Part shown: piece by piece, positions 9,443 to 17,423 of the stretch
Layout: each line of letters starts with the position of its first letter
Numbering within the stretch: position 1 is the stretch's first letter
Origin: CAG-791 sp045130475
GTDB lineage: Bacteria; Bacillota; Clostridia; Lachnospirales; Lachnospiraceae
Reading direction: 5' to 3'
NCBI GenBank assembly: GCA_045130475.1
Contig: JBGUPU010000063.1
Location: forward strand, 22,347 to 86,346
Length of the DNA: 64,000 nt
The notes under the pieces: model-generated
The model's input: only the letters and a program-made list of their open reading frames with translations
Told to the model about the DNA's origin: nothing
Database searches by the model: none
Made by a program: the position numbers and the translations under genes

Positions 9443-10450
9443 TTATGCTTTTACGAAAAAAGGTGCATATTTGGCGGCGAGGAGAATGGCCTCCGCCATG
9501 CTGATCTCGCTGACGATGCCCTTGCCGGCAATATCAAAGGCTGTGCCGTGGTCCACGGAAGTGCGGAGAATGGGCATGCCGTTGGTGATGGAGATGGTGC
9601 GGTCGAAGTCGAGGGTCTTGGTCGCGATGTGGCCTTGGTCATGATACAGGGACAGGACGCTGTTGTAGCGGCCCAGGGCTGCCTGATGGAAGACAGAGTC
9701 CGCGCCGATGGGGCCTGTCACGGGATAGCCTTCTGCCTTGAGCTCTTCCACGGCAGGGGTGATCTCATTGACTTCCTCCCAGCCGAAAAGACCGTGCTCG
9801 CCGCAGTGAGGGTTCAGACCTGCAACGGCCATGGTTCCCTCTGTGACACCTAGGCGCCTGAGGGCTGCAAGGCTCTCCTTGACACAGGCCTTGATGTTGT
9901 CTTTCGTGATATCGTCCAGCATATCCCGAAGGGATTTGTGACGGGTCAGGAAAAAGACGCGCAGACCGTTTGTCTCGAACATGGTCAGGGGATCAGGTGT
10001 ATTGGTCAGTGCACCGAAGATCTCGGTGTGGCCGATGAAAGGAACTTCCGCGGCATGCAGAGCTTCCTTGTTGATCGGTGTTGTAGCGACTGCATCCGCC
10101 TCGCCGTTCATGGCAAGCTCGATGCTATTCTTGATGTAGGCAAAAGCCGCCTTGCCGCACATTGCCTGGACAACGCCATAGGAGAACTGAGACTGGTCGA
10201 TGTTGTCGAGATCGATCAGATTCAAGATGCCGGGACGATAGTCGCCGTCCGCGGGTTTTTCCACGACATTGATCCTGAGGTCAGCGCCGACGATGCTGAT
10301 CGCTTTTTCCATGACCTGACGGTCTCCGATCACGATGACATCTGCTGCATCGTTGACTTTTTCCAGTGCGCATGCCTTTGCCACGATCTCGGGGCCTACA
10401 CCTGCGGGATCACCAATCGGTACTGCAATCATAGGTTTTTTTTCTGCCAT
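9443..10450 (-). CDS. pdxA2: PdxA-family dehydrogenase, likely D-threonate/erythronate 4-phosphate dehydrogenase (PdxA2 type)
   Basis: A 335-residue member of the PdxA metal- and NAD-dependent family. The N-terminus IAVPIGDPAGVGPEI, the metal-ligand segments around GHTEIFGAL and YHDQGHIATKTL, and RTSVDHGTAFDIAGKG are typical. Canonical PdxA acts in vitamin B6 synthesis, but no other B6 gene is near. Members beside a DUF1537 kinase are known to oxidise and decarboxylate D-threonate 4-phosphate to dihydroxyacetone phosphate. As the last gene of a sugar-acid operon with two such kinases, the PdxA2 role is the better call. GGAGGAA precedes the start. The exact substrate stereochemistry is inferred. 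Confidence 0.85.
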   Translation of the reverse strand: MAEKKPMIAVPIGDPAGVGPEIVAKACALEKVNDAADVIVIGDRQVMEKAISIVGADLRINVVEKPADGDYRPGILNLIDLDNIDQSQFSYGVVQAMCGKAAFAYIKNSIELAMNGEADAVATTPINKEALHAAEVPFIGHTEIFGALTNTPDPLTMFETNGLRVFFLTRHKSLRDMLDDITKDNIKACVKESLAALRRLGVTEGTMAVAGLNPHCGEHGLFGWEEVNEITPAVEELKAEGYPVTGPIGADSVFHQAALGRYNSVLSLYHDQGHIATKTLDFDRTISITNGMPILRTSVDHGTAFDIAGKGIVSEISMAEAILLAAKYAPFFVKA

Positions 10451-10608
10451 TTTAGATTCCTCCGATGTTTATGAAAATTCAAGACTCGCCAATTATTATT
10501 GTACCATGCGGGCACAGGAACCGGTTCAGCAAAGTAGAAATATTTGCTCCCGCATTTTCACCGCAGACGGTATAGCAGGAAGAAATGCCGGTTCCCGACC
10601 GCTGCAGA

Positions 10609-11913
10609 TCAGATAAACAGTTTCTCCTTCAGATAATTGACGCAGACATTGAGAGCGGTCTTATCGCCCTGGCTTCCGCCCTTGGTGATGAAATCCAGAC
10701 CGTCAAACTCTCCGCCGCTGAACTGACCGTAGGCAGCCAGGGGCAGGACCTCGTCCTTGAGATCAAGTCCCGCCGCACCGAAGTGCCTGCAGAGAGCCTG
10801 TGTCACATCACCGCCGCAGGCATACAGACCCTGGAAACGGGGCTGTTCCCGCAGAAGGCGCACCGTGATCTCCGCCAGCGAATCATTGATCATATCCGTC
10901 ACTTCTTCCATGGAGCAGTCATATCTCTCCATGTAGGGCCGGAAATCGATCCTGTTTTCAGGATAAATGCCGTCTCCGACGACAGAGGAAGTTGTAAATT
11001 TCTCCGCCTCTTTCAGGATTTCGCCGACAACACGGCTGATCTCCTTCTCTCTTCTCTCCTCTCCTTCGAGAAGTTCCCGGGTCTTTACCATCACATTGTT
11101 GGCTTCCTGGGTCAGCCAGAATTCCTCCAGCTGCGCTGTGGTACTGGAGTTTACACTCCCCACAACGACCAGGATATGGTTCTGCCTTCGGTCCATTCTG
11201 GGCTTGATGATCTTTCTTGCCAGAGACGCTGTGAAAACGCCGGGATCCACGGCAATGATCTTCTCCCCGCTCTCGATGCAGGCATCCGCGATGAGGTCCA
11301 GATCCTCCTGGGAGACGCAGTCAAAGGTGATGATGCGACTGCCCGCCTGACGGCAGGAGCGGATCCTTTCGGCCAGCGCGTGAACGCCGTCCATCATCTC
11401 GCCCATACGAATGGCGGTCACCTGATATTTGCTCTGCTCCCGGAACAGTCTGTCAACCTCGGAGATCCTGACCGGGCATTTGGGATCCAGGGCTATATTG
11501 GTCCTGTGGAGGGGAGTTCCGTTCACCAGCATATAATTGCCGATGACGATCCGCCCGGAAGAAGGAAAACAGGGAGCTGCCACTGCGATATATTCCTCTC
11601 CCAGACAATCCAGCATGGCGTCTGTCTCGCTTCCCAGATTTCCTCTGAGCGTGGAGTCGATCCTCTTGCTGTAAACAAGAACATTGTCATTTTTCAGAGA
11701 CTGTGTTGCCTCAAATACTCTCCTGTATGCCGTTCCCGCGTCTACGCCGCGGCTGTCGGTAGGGTACAGCAGGCAGTCGCACTCCTGCATCTCTTCCGGA
11801 TCATTATTGTCCAGAGACATGATCGTCGCTGCCCGATACTGCATTTTTGTCAGAAGCACACCGGTCGCATTGGCGCCTGTCAGATCATCTGCCACTACTA
11901 TACATGCAGCCAT
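10609..11913 (-). CDS. Four-carbon acid sugar kinase family protein (DUF1537), copy 1
   Basis: A 434-residue ATP-dependent kinase for C4 sugar acids. The N-terminal substrate domain carries VVADDLTGANATGVLL and KRIDSTLRGNLGSE. The C-terminal nucleotide domain carries GGDVTQALCRHFGA and FITKGGSQGDKTAL. It is immediately upstream of the PdxA2-type gene, so it is the likely partner that makes the 4-phosphate substrate. It starts with a GAGGAGG site. It differs strongly in sequence from the second kinase of the operon, so the two are not a recent duplication. It is separated from gntP by a hairpin-rich repeat element. Confidence 0.88.
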   Translation of the reverse strand: MAACIVVADDLTGANATGVLLTKMQYRAATIMSLDNNDPEEMQECDCLLYPTDSRGVDAGTAYRRVFEATQSLKNDNVLVYSKRIDSTLRGNLGSETDAMLDCLGEEYIAVAAPCFPSSGRIVIGNYMLVNGTPLHRTNIALDPKCPVRISEVDRLFREQSKYQVTAIRMGEMMDGVHALAERIRSCRQAGSRIITFDCVSQEDLDLIADACIESGEKIIAVDPGVFTASLARKIIKPRMDRRQNHILVVVGSVNSSTTAQLEEFWLTQEANNVMVKTRELLEGEERREKEISRVVGEILKEAEKFTTSSVVGDGIYPENRIDFRPYMERYDCSMEEVTDMINDSLAEITVRLLREQPRFQGLYACGGDVTQALCRHFGAAGLDLKDEVLPLAAYGQFSGGEFDGLDFITKGGSQGDKTALNVCVNYLKEKLFI

Positions 11914-11960
11914 ATTGCCTCCTCTTTTATGATTATGATCTTAATGTTCAAAAACATTAT

Positions 11961-12233
11961 ATCAGGCGCACAGGCCCGTATTCTGAAATATCGTTACTGT
12001 CCACGCCCCCCTCGAAGGGCGTGGACATGTAACGCTGTGCGCGGCGATTCCAACATCGCCTTGCGCTGTCTGTGCATATGCGCCGCCGCGCGCCGTACAA
12101 CTCGGGTTTTGCGCGAAAAAGCCGCGCAAAACACCTCGAATTTCAGGTGGGTCTGTACTGTAACGAAATATCCCATGCCCGTAAAAAGCCGCCGGGCATG
12201 GGATCGATCCTATAATAGGGCTGTGCGCCTGTA
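11961..12233. repeat. Hairpin-rich foldback (MITE-like) element inside the operon
   Basis: The 396-bp gap between the GntP permease and kinase genes (11914-12309) contains an element bounded by the inverted repeat CAGGCGCACAG (11963-11973) and CTGTGCGCCTG (12221-12231). Inside are CGTTAC/GTAACG arms enclosing GTCCACGCCC/GGGCGTGGAC (11992-12034), GGCGAT/ATCGCC (12043-12060), GTTTTGCGCG/CGCGCAAAAC (12106-12132) and TCCCATGCCCG/CGGGCATGGGA (12171-12203). Another GTAACGAAATAT on the right mirrors ATATCGTTAC on the left. There is no open frame with a credible start. It could be a non-autonomous mobile element or a structured intercistronic RNA. No transposase is present in the window. Confidence 0.65.
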
Positions 12234-12309
12234 TTTTGTAATCACGTGTTCTTTTTGTTAATTAGTCTATACCCTTGGAGTCTGCAGAACACGGAGTACA
12301 AAACCGTGA

Positions 12310-13716
12310 TCAGTGCATGAAGATACTCAGGACGAGGATCTCGACAACACCGACTGCCCACGCGATGGTGGAAGTGATGGACCAGATCTGCAGCTGATCC
12401 TTTGCTTCGCTGACGCCCAGTGTACGGTTGACGACCCAGAAATAGGAATCATTGAAGTAACCGAAGAAGAGGGAGCCGACGCAGCATGCAATTGCGCCGA
12501 GTGTGGGGTTGACACCTGCCGCGATCAGGATAGGCGCGGAGATGGAGGCAGCCGTTGTCATAGCAACAGTACCGGAACCCTGGATGAAACGCATTGCAGT
12601 GGAGATGACCAGAGGAAGGATGATGATCGGGATGGCAGTGTGGGAAAGACCTTCTGCCATGAAGTTGCCGAGGCCGGAATCCTTGATGATCTGACCGAGG
12701 GCACCGCCGCCGCCTGTTACCAGCATGATGATACCTGCGGACATCATTCCTTTTTCCATCTCTGCCAGAGCGGTGGAGCGGTCAAGGCGATTGCCCAGTG
12801 TGAAAATAGCTACGATCAGACCGAGGCCGACTGCGATGATGGGCTGGCCGAGGAAGATCAGGACACCCATGATACCGGTCTTCATGCCGAGTGCGGATGC
12901 AACAGTGTTGATGAGGATCAGGAGGATGGGCAGGAGCAGGGGCATGAAGGACTCGAGAGTTCCGGGAACACCGGTCATATCCATGCTGAAAGCGCCGTCA
13001 TAATCGGGTTTCTGATAAGGAGCAGCGTGAGGCTCGTCGTTGTCATCCAGAAGCCAGTAATACTTCTTGGCAAGGACAAGGCGTGCATAGAGGATGCAGG
13101 CGATGGCCATGGGCAGTGCCAGAACGATCGCGAGAAGGATGAAGAAACCGACATCGATTCCGAAGATACCGCAGACGCCCAGGGGGCCGGGTGTGGGCGG
13201 AACCAGGGAGTGGGTGATGACGAGGCCTGCTGCCAGGGAAACGCCCAGAGCGATGACAGACTTCTTGGTTGCCTTGGAAAGAGCCTTTGCGATAGGTGCA
13301 AGGACGACGAAACCGGAATCACAGAAGATCGGGATGGATACCAGGAAACCTGTGAATGCCAGGGCTTCTTCTTCACGTCCCTTGCCGAACAGCTTGAGGA
13401 AGGTGTAGGCCATTCGCTTGGCAGCGCCGGTGACTTCGAAGATCTGTCCCATCATGACACCGAAGCCGATGATGATACCGATGCTTCCCAGCGTGCCGCC
13501 GAAGCCCGAGGTGATCGAATTGATAATGCCGAAAGTCTTTCCGTCTTCCAGTGTGATGTTCAGGAGCGGCATGCCGCCGATGACACCGACCAGGACCGTT
13601 GTGGTGATCAGAGCCAGGAAGGCCTGGATCTTTGTTTTCAGAACCATGATGATCAGAAGGATAATGCCGATCGCAAGGGCGAGCAGCATTCTCTGTCCGC
13701 TTAATCCGTTAATCAT
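12310..13716 (-). CDS. GntP family gluconate/sugar-acid permease
   Basis: A 468-residue polytopic membrane protein of the GntP/Gnt-H+ symporter family with about 12 hydrophobic segments. The family-like LVTGGGGALGQIIKDSG and HSLVPPTPGPLGV segments are present. The length is typical. It lies between the two DUF1537 kinases in a sugar-acid operon, so it is probably the uptake system for threonate, erythronate or a related C4 acid. The start has AAAGGGAG upstream. The specificity is inferred from context. Confidence 0.93.
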   Translation of the reverse strand: MINGLSGQRMLLALAIGIILLIIMVLKTKIQAFLALITTTVLVGVIGGMPLLNITLEDGKTFGIINSITSGFGGTLGSIGIIIGFGVMMGQIFEVTGAAKRMAYTFLKLFGKGREEEALAFTGFLVSIPIFCDSGFVVLAPIAKALSKATKKSVIALGVSLAAGLVITHSLVPPTPGPLGVCGIFGIDVGFFILLAIVLALPMAIACILYARLVLAKKYYWLLDDNDEPHAAPYQKPDYDGAFSMDMTGVPGTLESFMPLLLPILLILINTVASALGMKTGIMGVLIFLGQPIIAVGLGLIVAIFTLGNRLDRSTALAEMEKGMMSAGIIMLVTGGGGALGQIIKDSGLGNFMAEGLSHTAIPIIILPLVISTAMRFIQGSGTVAMTTAASISAPILIAAGVNPTLGAIACCVGSLFFGYFNDSYFWVVNRTLGVSEAKDQLQIWSITSTIAWAVGVVEILVLSIFMH

Positions 13717-13773
13717 TTTGTACTCCCTTTCTGTAAATAGTTTTCAAGTCCCTTTATGAAATACATAGATTCA

Positions 13774-15198
13774 TTACTTGGCTGTGAGGACCTCGACCGC
13801 TTCGCGCAGTGTCGTATTTTCGCCGACGTTGCCGGGGAAAATGACGTAAGGGGTCTGCGGGAACTTGCTCTCCTCGCCGGTCTGCCATACAGGAATACCG
13901 GGACGGATCTGTCCGAGGACATTGGCGCGCTTGACTGCCAGAGCCTTTGTGCCGACATCACTGGAAGTGATACCGCCCTTGGCGATGACGAAAGCGGGTG
14001 TGACGGTCAGTCTTCCTACCAGAGACTGCACTGCGTCGGAGATGCGGACGGAAAGACGAAGCTCATCTTCCTTGTCGCCTGTATCCGCTGTGATCAGAGC
14101 TCTGGTCGTGTAGCAGCAGACGGTCTTTCCGGAACGGATGCACTCCTCTTCCTTTGCCAGGCAGCGCCTGACTTCGTTCTCGAAAGCCTCCTCATCGCGG
14201 ACCAGGGTGGCGTCGAGCTCAATGAACTCGATGTCGGTGAGCTTCTTGAGCTCCTCGACCTGGGCTGTCGTCTTGTTGGTGTGGGAACCGACGACAATGA
14301 TGCCGCCGTTGTCTGTCTCCTTGACCACCATCTGTGCTCTGGTGAGCAGAGGCTGATCCGAGACGCCGCCCATGACCTTGACGATCGCGGCTGCGGTACG
14401 GAACATGAATACCTTGCCCTTGGCCATTGCGCGGTAGAGAGCTACGCAGAAGACCTTGAGGTCAGCGTAATCGACTGCGTTGACAACGATCTTGTTGAAG
14501 TCCTTGACTGCCATAAGCTGAGCCTCGATCTTGTCGTAGGCCATGTCATGGATATCTTCCAGAGAGATGCAGGTGACATTCTCTGCCTTGTAGGCGCCGC
14601 CGGTCTTCTCTTCCACATAAGCGGGCATGGAAGCCGCCTTGTATCCGAAGGTCTTGTCCTTTGCGAACTCTGTCTCACAGGCATTGACCAGCTCATCGCC
14701 GTATTTTACATAGTGGACATTGCCGATGGTGAAACGTCCGCCTTCTTTAAAGAAGGGGCACATAATCTCGCCGTCGATCTGCTTGCCGGTGTACTTCTCG
14801 TAATCGGCCTTCAGAAGCTCTGTCTCCAGCGGATAATGTCCGCGCAGAGTGGAGTCGCTGCGGCTGATGAAGATGTACTCTCTGCCGGTCTCTTTGGCAA
14901 CTTCGTCCACGACCGCCGCGATTTCGTGATGAGCCTTTGTGGTCTGCTCCGCAGTGAAACCGCGGGAATTGGTCATCACGTAGAAGAGGTTGTTCTCTTC
15001 TTCGAATCCGGCCTTGATGCTGTCGTGATCCCAGTTTGTGTATACATGAATGTCATGTACGGTCTGGACGCCGGTGGGGTCGTCATCCAGAACGACGATC
15101 TTCTTGTTGTTGGCAGCGATCTCTTTTGCCAGGAGGGCATCTGCCGCCGCCTCGTCAATTTTCTTATAGGAAGTCAAAACATCTGCACTGATCGACAT
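13774..15198 (-). CDS. Four-carbon acid sugar kinase family protein (DUF1537), copy 2
   Basis: A 474-residue kinase-family protein. Motifs are VVLDDDPTGVQTVHDI (about residues 35-50), SRSDSTLRGHYPLE, and the C-terminal FVIAKGGITSSDVGTKAL and FPGNVGE segments. It belongs to the longer DUF1537 subgroup, which begins with an extra N-terminal helix. It stands between the dehydrogenase and the permease with short gaps (23 and 57 bp), so it is in the same operon. A second kinase may handle a different stereoisomer or the 2-keto/3-keto form made by the dehydrogenase. The activity is inferred. Confidence 0.87.
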   Translation of the reverse strand: MSISADVLTSYKKIDEAAADALLAKEIAANNKKIVVLDDDPTGVQTVHDIHVYTNWDHDSIKAGFEEENNLFYVMTNSRGFTAEQTTKAHHEIAAVVDEVAKETGREYIFISRSDSTLRGHYPLETELLKADYEKYTGKQIDGEIMCPFFKEGGRFTIGNVHYVKYGDELVNACETEFAKDKTFGYKAASMPAYVEEKTGGAYKAENVTCISLEDIHDMAYDKIEAQLMAVKDFNKIVVNAVDYADLKVFCVALYRAMAKGKVFMFRTAAAIVKVMGGVSDQPLLTRAQMVVKETDNGGIIVVGSHTNKTTAQVEELKKLTDIEFIELDATLVRDEEAFENEVRRCLAKEEECIRSGKTVCCYTTRALITADTGDKEDELRLSVRISDAVQSLVGRLTVTPAFVIAKGGITSSDVGTKALAVKRANVLGQIRPGIPVWQTGEESKFPQTPYVIFPGNVGENTTLREAVEVLTAK

Positions 15199-15221
15199 AT
15201 CGTTCTCTCCTCTCTCAATAT

Positions 15222-16109
15222 TTATTCGGGTCTCTTCACCTCACAGTCGGCCAGTTTCTCGAAGTACTGGACGATTCCGCCGTGGTCGTCATTCATGTGA
15301 CCGTGGATCTTGAGAGTCTGAAGGATCTCGTAGAGCTGTGCAGTGTAGGGAATCGGAACATCAATCGCATGAGCGGAATTGACGCAGTTCTTGATGTCCT
15401 TGTGGTTGATGCGGATAGGTCCGCCGGGCTTGAAGTTGCGGTCGATGATCATAGGGATCTTGGCGTCCATGACGGCGCTGCCTGCCAGTCCGCCGCGGAT
15501 GGCCTGATAGACCTTCTCGGGATCCGCGCCTGCCTTTGCGGCAAACACGAATGCTTCGGAGACGACTGCGATCGTATTGTTGACGATCATCTGGTTTGCA
15601 AGCTTTGCTGTGGAACCGCTGCCGCTGGGACCGATCAGAAGAGCGGAATTACCGAGAATATCGAAGAAGGGCTTCATGGCGTCAAAATCCTTCTGGTCGC
15701 CGCCGCACATGATGGCAAGGCTTCCTGCAACTGCGCCGGGCTCTCCGCCGGAAACAGGTGCATCGACAAAGCCGACGCCTTTTTCTTTCAGTTTCTCGTA
15801 GCAGTACTGGGACTCTACAGGTGTGACAGAGCTCATGTCGCAGACAAGAGTGCCTTCCTTGATCGTGGAAGCGACGCCGCCTTCACCGAAAAGAATGGAC
15901 TTTACGATATCGCCGTTGGGAACCATGGTGATGATGACCGGGCACTCCGCTCCGATTTCCGCGTAAGATGCCTCTTTGCCGCCGTTTGCAACGACGTCCG
16001 CAACTGCTTCTTTGTTAAGATCTGCGCAGACAACTTCCACACCTGCCTTCAGAAGGTTTTTAGCCATGGGTCTGCCCATAATTCCAAGACCGATAAATCC
16101 TGCTTTCAT
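15222..16109 (-). CDS. NAD(P)-dependent 3-hydroxyacid dehydrogenase, L-threonate dehydrogenase / tartronate semialdehyde reductase type
   Basis: A 295-residue member of the beta-hydroxyacid dehydrogenase family. It has the Rossmann motif GFIGLGIMGRPMAKNL at the N-terminus, DAPVSGGEPGA, and the catalytic lysine segment STAKLANQMIVNN. The start is taken as the ATG at 16109 with GGGGAAC upstream; an in-frame start 84 bp further upstream would add a non-homologous basic stretch. It is the first gene of the operon. In C4 acid pathways relatives oxidise L-threonate or D-erythronate; in glycerate pathways (GarR) they reduce tartronate semialdehyde. The kinase and PdxA neighbours favour the C4 role. 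Confidence 0.88.
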   Translation of the reverse strand: MKAGFIGLGIMGRPMAKNLLKAGVEVVCADLNKEAVADVVANGGKEASYAEIGAECPVIITMVPNGDIVKSILFGEGGVASTIKEGTLVCDMSSVTPVESQYCYEKLKEKGVGFVDAPVSGGEPGAVAGSLAIMCGGDQKDFDAMKPFFDILGNSALLIGPSGSGSTAKLANQMIVNNTIAVVSEAFVFAAKAGADPEKVYQAIRGGLAGSAVMDAKIPMIIDRNFKPGGPIRINHKDIKNCVNSAHAIDVPIPYTAQLYEILQTLKIHGHMNDDHGGIVQYFEKLADCEVKRPE

Positions 16110-16253
16110 TTCGTTCCCCTTTCTTCCCTTTATGCGGGAAATCCTTCCATGACTCCTTCTTCCCTGCTGTCGTTTCCTGTTGTCACGAGTCATGTACTTT
16201 GCATCTTCCGGCAGCTGCTCCCCTGCAGTGGAAAACTGCCTTTCAAATTCGGA

Positions 16254-16267
16254 ATACCGGTATACCG
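16254..16267. promoter_or_regulatory. GntR-type operator, site 1
   Basis: ATACCGGTATACCG, a copy of the palindromic site also found 37 bp away. It lies just downstream of the -10 box on the minus strand, about +7 to +20, where a repressor would block transcription. Confidence 0.65.
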
Positions 16268-16280
16268 CTTTGATGATTTT

Positions 16281-16309
16281 ATTTTACTGCATACCGGTAT
16301 ACCGGTCAA
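16281..16309 (-). promoter_or_regulatory. Promoter of the sugar-acid operon
   Basis: On the minus strand TTGACC (16309-16304), a 17-bp spacer and TAAAAT (16286-16281). The spacer is occupied by the palindromic operator site 2. Confidence 0.75.
16291..16306. promoter_or_regulatory. GntR-type operator, site 2
   Basis: ATACCGGTATACCGGT contains the perfect palindrome ACCGGTATACCGGT. It covers the spacer and the edge of the -35 box of the operon promoter. FadR-type GntR proteins bind short palindromes of this kind, so the adjacent GntR protein is the likely ligand-controlled repressor. Confidence 0.7.
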
Positions 16310-16328
16310 GAAAGAAGTGTCCTGCAGA

Positions 16329-16360
16329 TTTCACAAAATTTTAAATGGCAATTTGTGAAA
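16329..16360. promoter_or_regulatory. Inverted repeat upstream of the operon promoter
   Basis: Perfect 9-bp arms TTTCACAAA and TTTGTGAAA are separated by 14 bp of AT-rich sequence. They lie 20-50 bp upstream of the -35 box of the operon, a position suited to an activator or second regulator. The protein is unknown. Confidence 0.4.
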
Positions 16361-16462
16361 CACTTACAATCTCGTTATTTAATTAACAACATACAGAATA
16401 TTTCGGAACAATCTGAACGGTTATCCACATGCTGACAATTCTTCCGCATTTAACTGCAAGAG

Positions 16463-16491
16463 TTGACATCTCTCCACTGAATAAATACAAT
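16463..16491 (+). promoter_or_regulatory. Promoter of gntR regulator gene
   Basis: TTGACA (16463-16468), a 17-bp spacer and TACAAT (16486-16491), about 58 bp before the regulator ATG. Confidence 0.75.
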
Positions 16492-16548
16492 TACTTTGAT
16501 ACGATAATTTTCATTTTGAATAGTCTGAATGCATCAGATTGGAGTTTT

Positions 16549-17214
16549 ATGGCAAAATACAAGCCTCTTCAGGAGAAAGCATATGAATTCCTGAAAGACA
16601 AGATCAATAAAGGGGAACTGGAATACGGCAAATTCTATTCTGAGACAAAAATGGCGGCGGAAATCGGGATTTCCCGGACCCCTTTCAAGGACGCCCTGGT
16701 CCGTCTCTCCCAGGACCGATATATTGATATCGTTCCCAGCCGCGGTTTCTGTCTTCATACCCTGTCCATGCAGGACATCATCAACACCTATCAGTCACGC
16801 ACGGCTGTGGAAGGCTTCTGTGCACTCACACTTCACACGCGGAGGAAGGAAAAGGAAGCTGCCGCTGTCATTGAGGCTTTATTCAAGGATAATGAAAATA
16901 TGGCCAAGGCCATCGCTGACCACGTCTCCTTTTCGGAAATCCTCAGTCACGATCTCTCTTTTCACAGGAGGATCGTGGAATTCAGCAAAAATAAGGACCT
17001 GATCAATCTCTACGAATCCCATAATCACCAGCTCTACGATATCGCCATGAAGACCTTTGAGCTGGAAGGAAGGCCCTCTATTGCTGTCTCCGAGCATCAG
17101 GCGATCCTGGACAGCATTGTTTCTGATGATGTGAACGCGACAGCAGATACTTATCTGAGTGTCATGAAACACATGGACAACACAAAGGACATCGTCATGG
17201 ATCTGATGAGCTGA
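16549..17214 (+). CDS. GntR family transcriptional regulator (FCD/FadR subfamily)
   Basis: A 221-residue regulator. The winged helix-turn-helix occupies residues about 5-70 (FYSETKMAAEIGISRTPFKDALVRLSQDRYIDIVPSRGF). An all-helical FCD effector domain follows, with the metal/ligand histidines suggested by DLSFHRRIVEFSKN and SEHQAILDSI. The start is the ATG at 16549 with TTGGAG upstream; a longer in-frame form would begin 120 bp earlier, before the promoter. It is divergent from the sugar-acid operon and is probably its local repressor, released by a pathway acid or phosphate. The effector is inferred. Confidence 0.92.
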   Translation: MAKYKPLQEKAYEFLKDKINKGELEYGKFYSETKMAAEIGISRTPFKDALVRLSQDRYIDIVPSRGFCLHTLSMQDIINTYQSRTAVEGFCALTLHTRRKEKEAAAVIEALFKDNENMAKAIADHVSFSEILSHDLSFHRRIVEFSKNKDLINLYESHNHQLYDIAMKTFELEGRPSIAVSEHQAILDSIVSDDVNATADTYLSVMKHMDNTKDIVMDLMS

Positions 17215-17245
17215 TCCTTTAAAGCATAAGCAGATTTACGCACAC

Positions 17246-17278
17246 AAAAAAGCAGCCCTTCCGGACTGCTTTTTTTGT
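17246..17278 (+). terminator. Terminator after gntR (works in both directions)
   Basis: The stem AAAAGCAG...CTGCTTTT with a short loop is followed by a run of seven T on the plus strand and flanked by A residues on the other side. Confidence 0.85.
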
Positions 17279-17303
17279 GTATGAAGATCAACATTTCTTC
17301 TGA

Positions 17304-17359
17304 AGATAATCCCTTCCTCAGATAATCCGTTCCTAAGATTCCTAAGATAATCCGTTCCT
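17304..17359. repeat. Short tandem repeat AGATAATCCnTTCCT
   Basis: Three copies of AGATAATCC(C/G)TTCCT begin at 17304, 17320 and 17345, just past the gntR terminator. No function is apparent. Confidence 0.5.
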
Positions 17360-17423
17360 TTTTTGGATGATTTCGCTGCTGTCCGGCTTTTTTCGGCCGC
17401 AGCCGAAATTATTTCAGCCGAAA

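Larger units (their letters stand above)
16110..16548. other. Divergent regulatory region, sugar-acid operon / gntR
   Basis: This 439-bp region holds the operon promoter with two palindromic operators, a 9-bp inverted repeat (16329-16360) and the gntR promoter. No gene is seen. Confidence 0.8.

Noticed and set aside
10585..12261. A 558-codon plus-strand open frame
   Set aside because: It runs antisense to a kinase gene and through the hairpin element; composition is that of a reverse-strand shadow.
12313..13704. A 463-codon plus-strand open frame
   Set aside because: It is antisense to the GntP permease gene; its translation is Asp/Glu/Cys/His-rich with no family features, as expected of a shadow frame.
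13756..15300. A 514-codon plus-strand open frame
   Set aside because: It lies opposite the second DUF1537 kinase, has no ribosome site and no recognisable domain.
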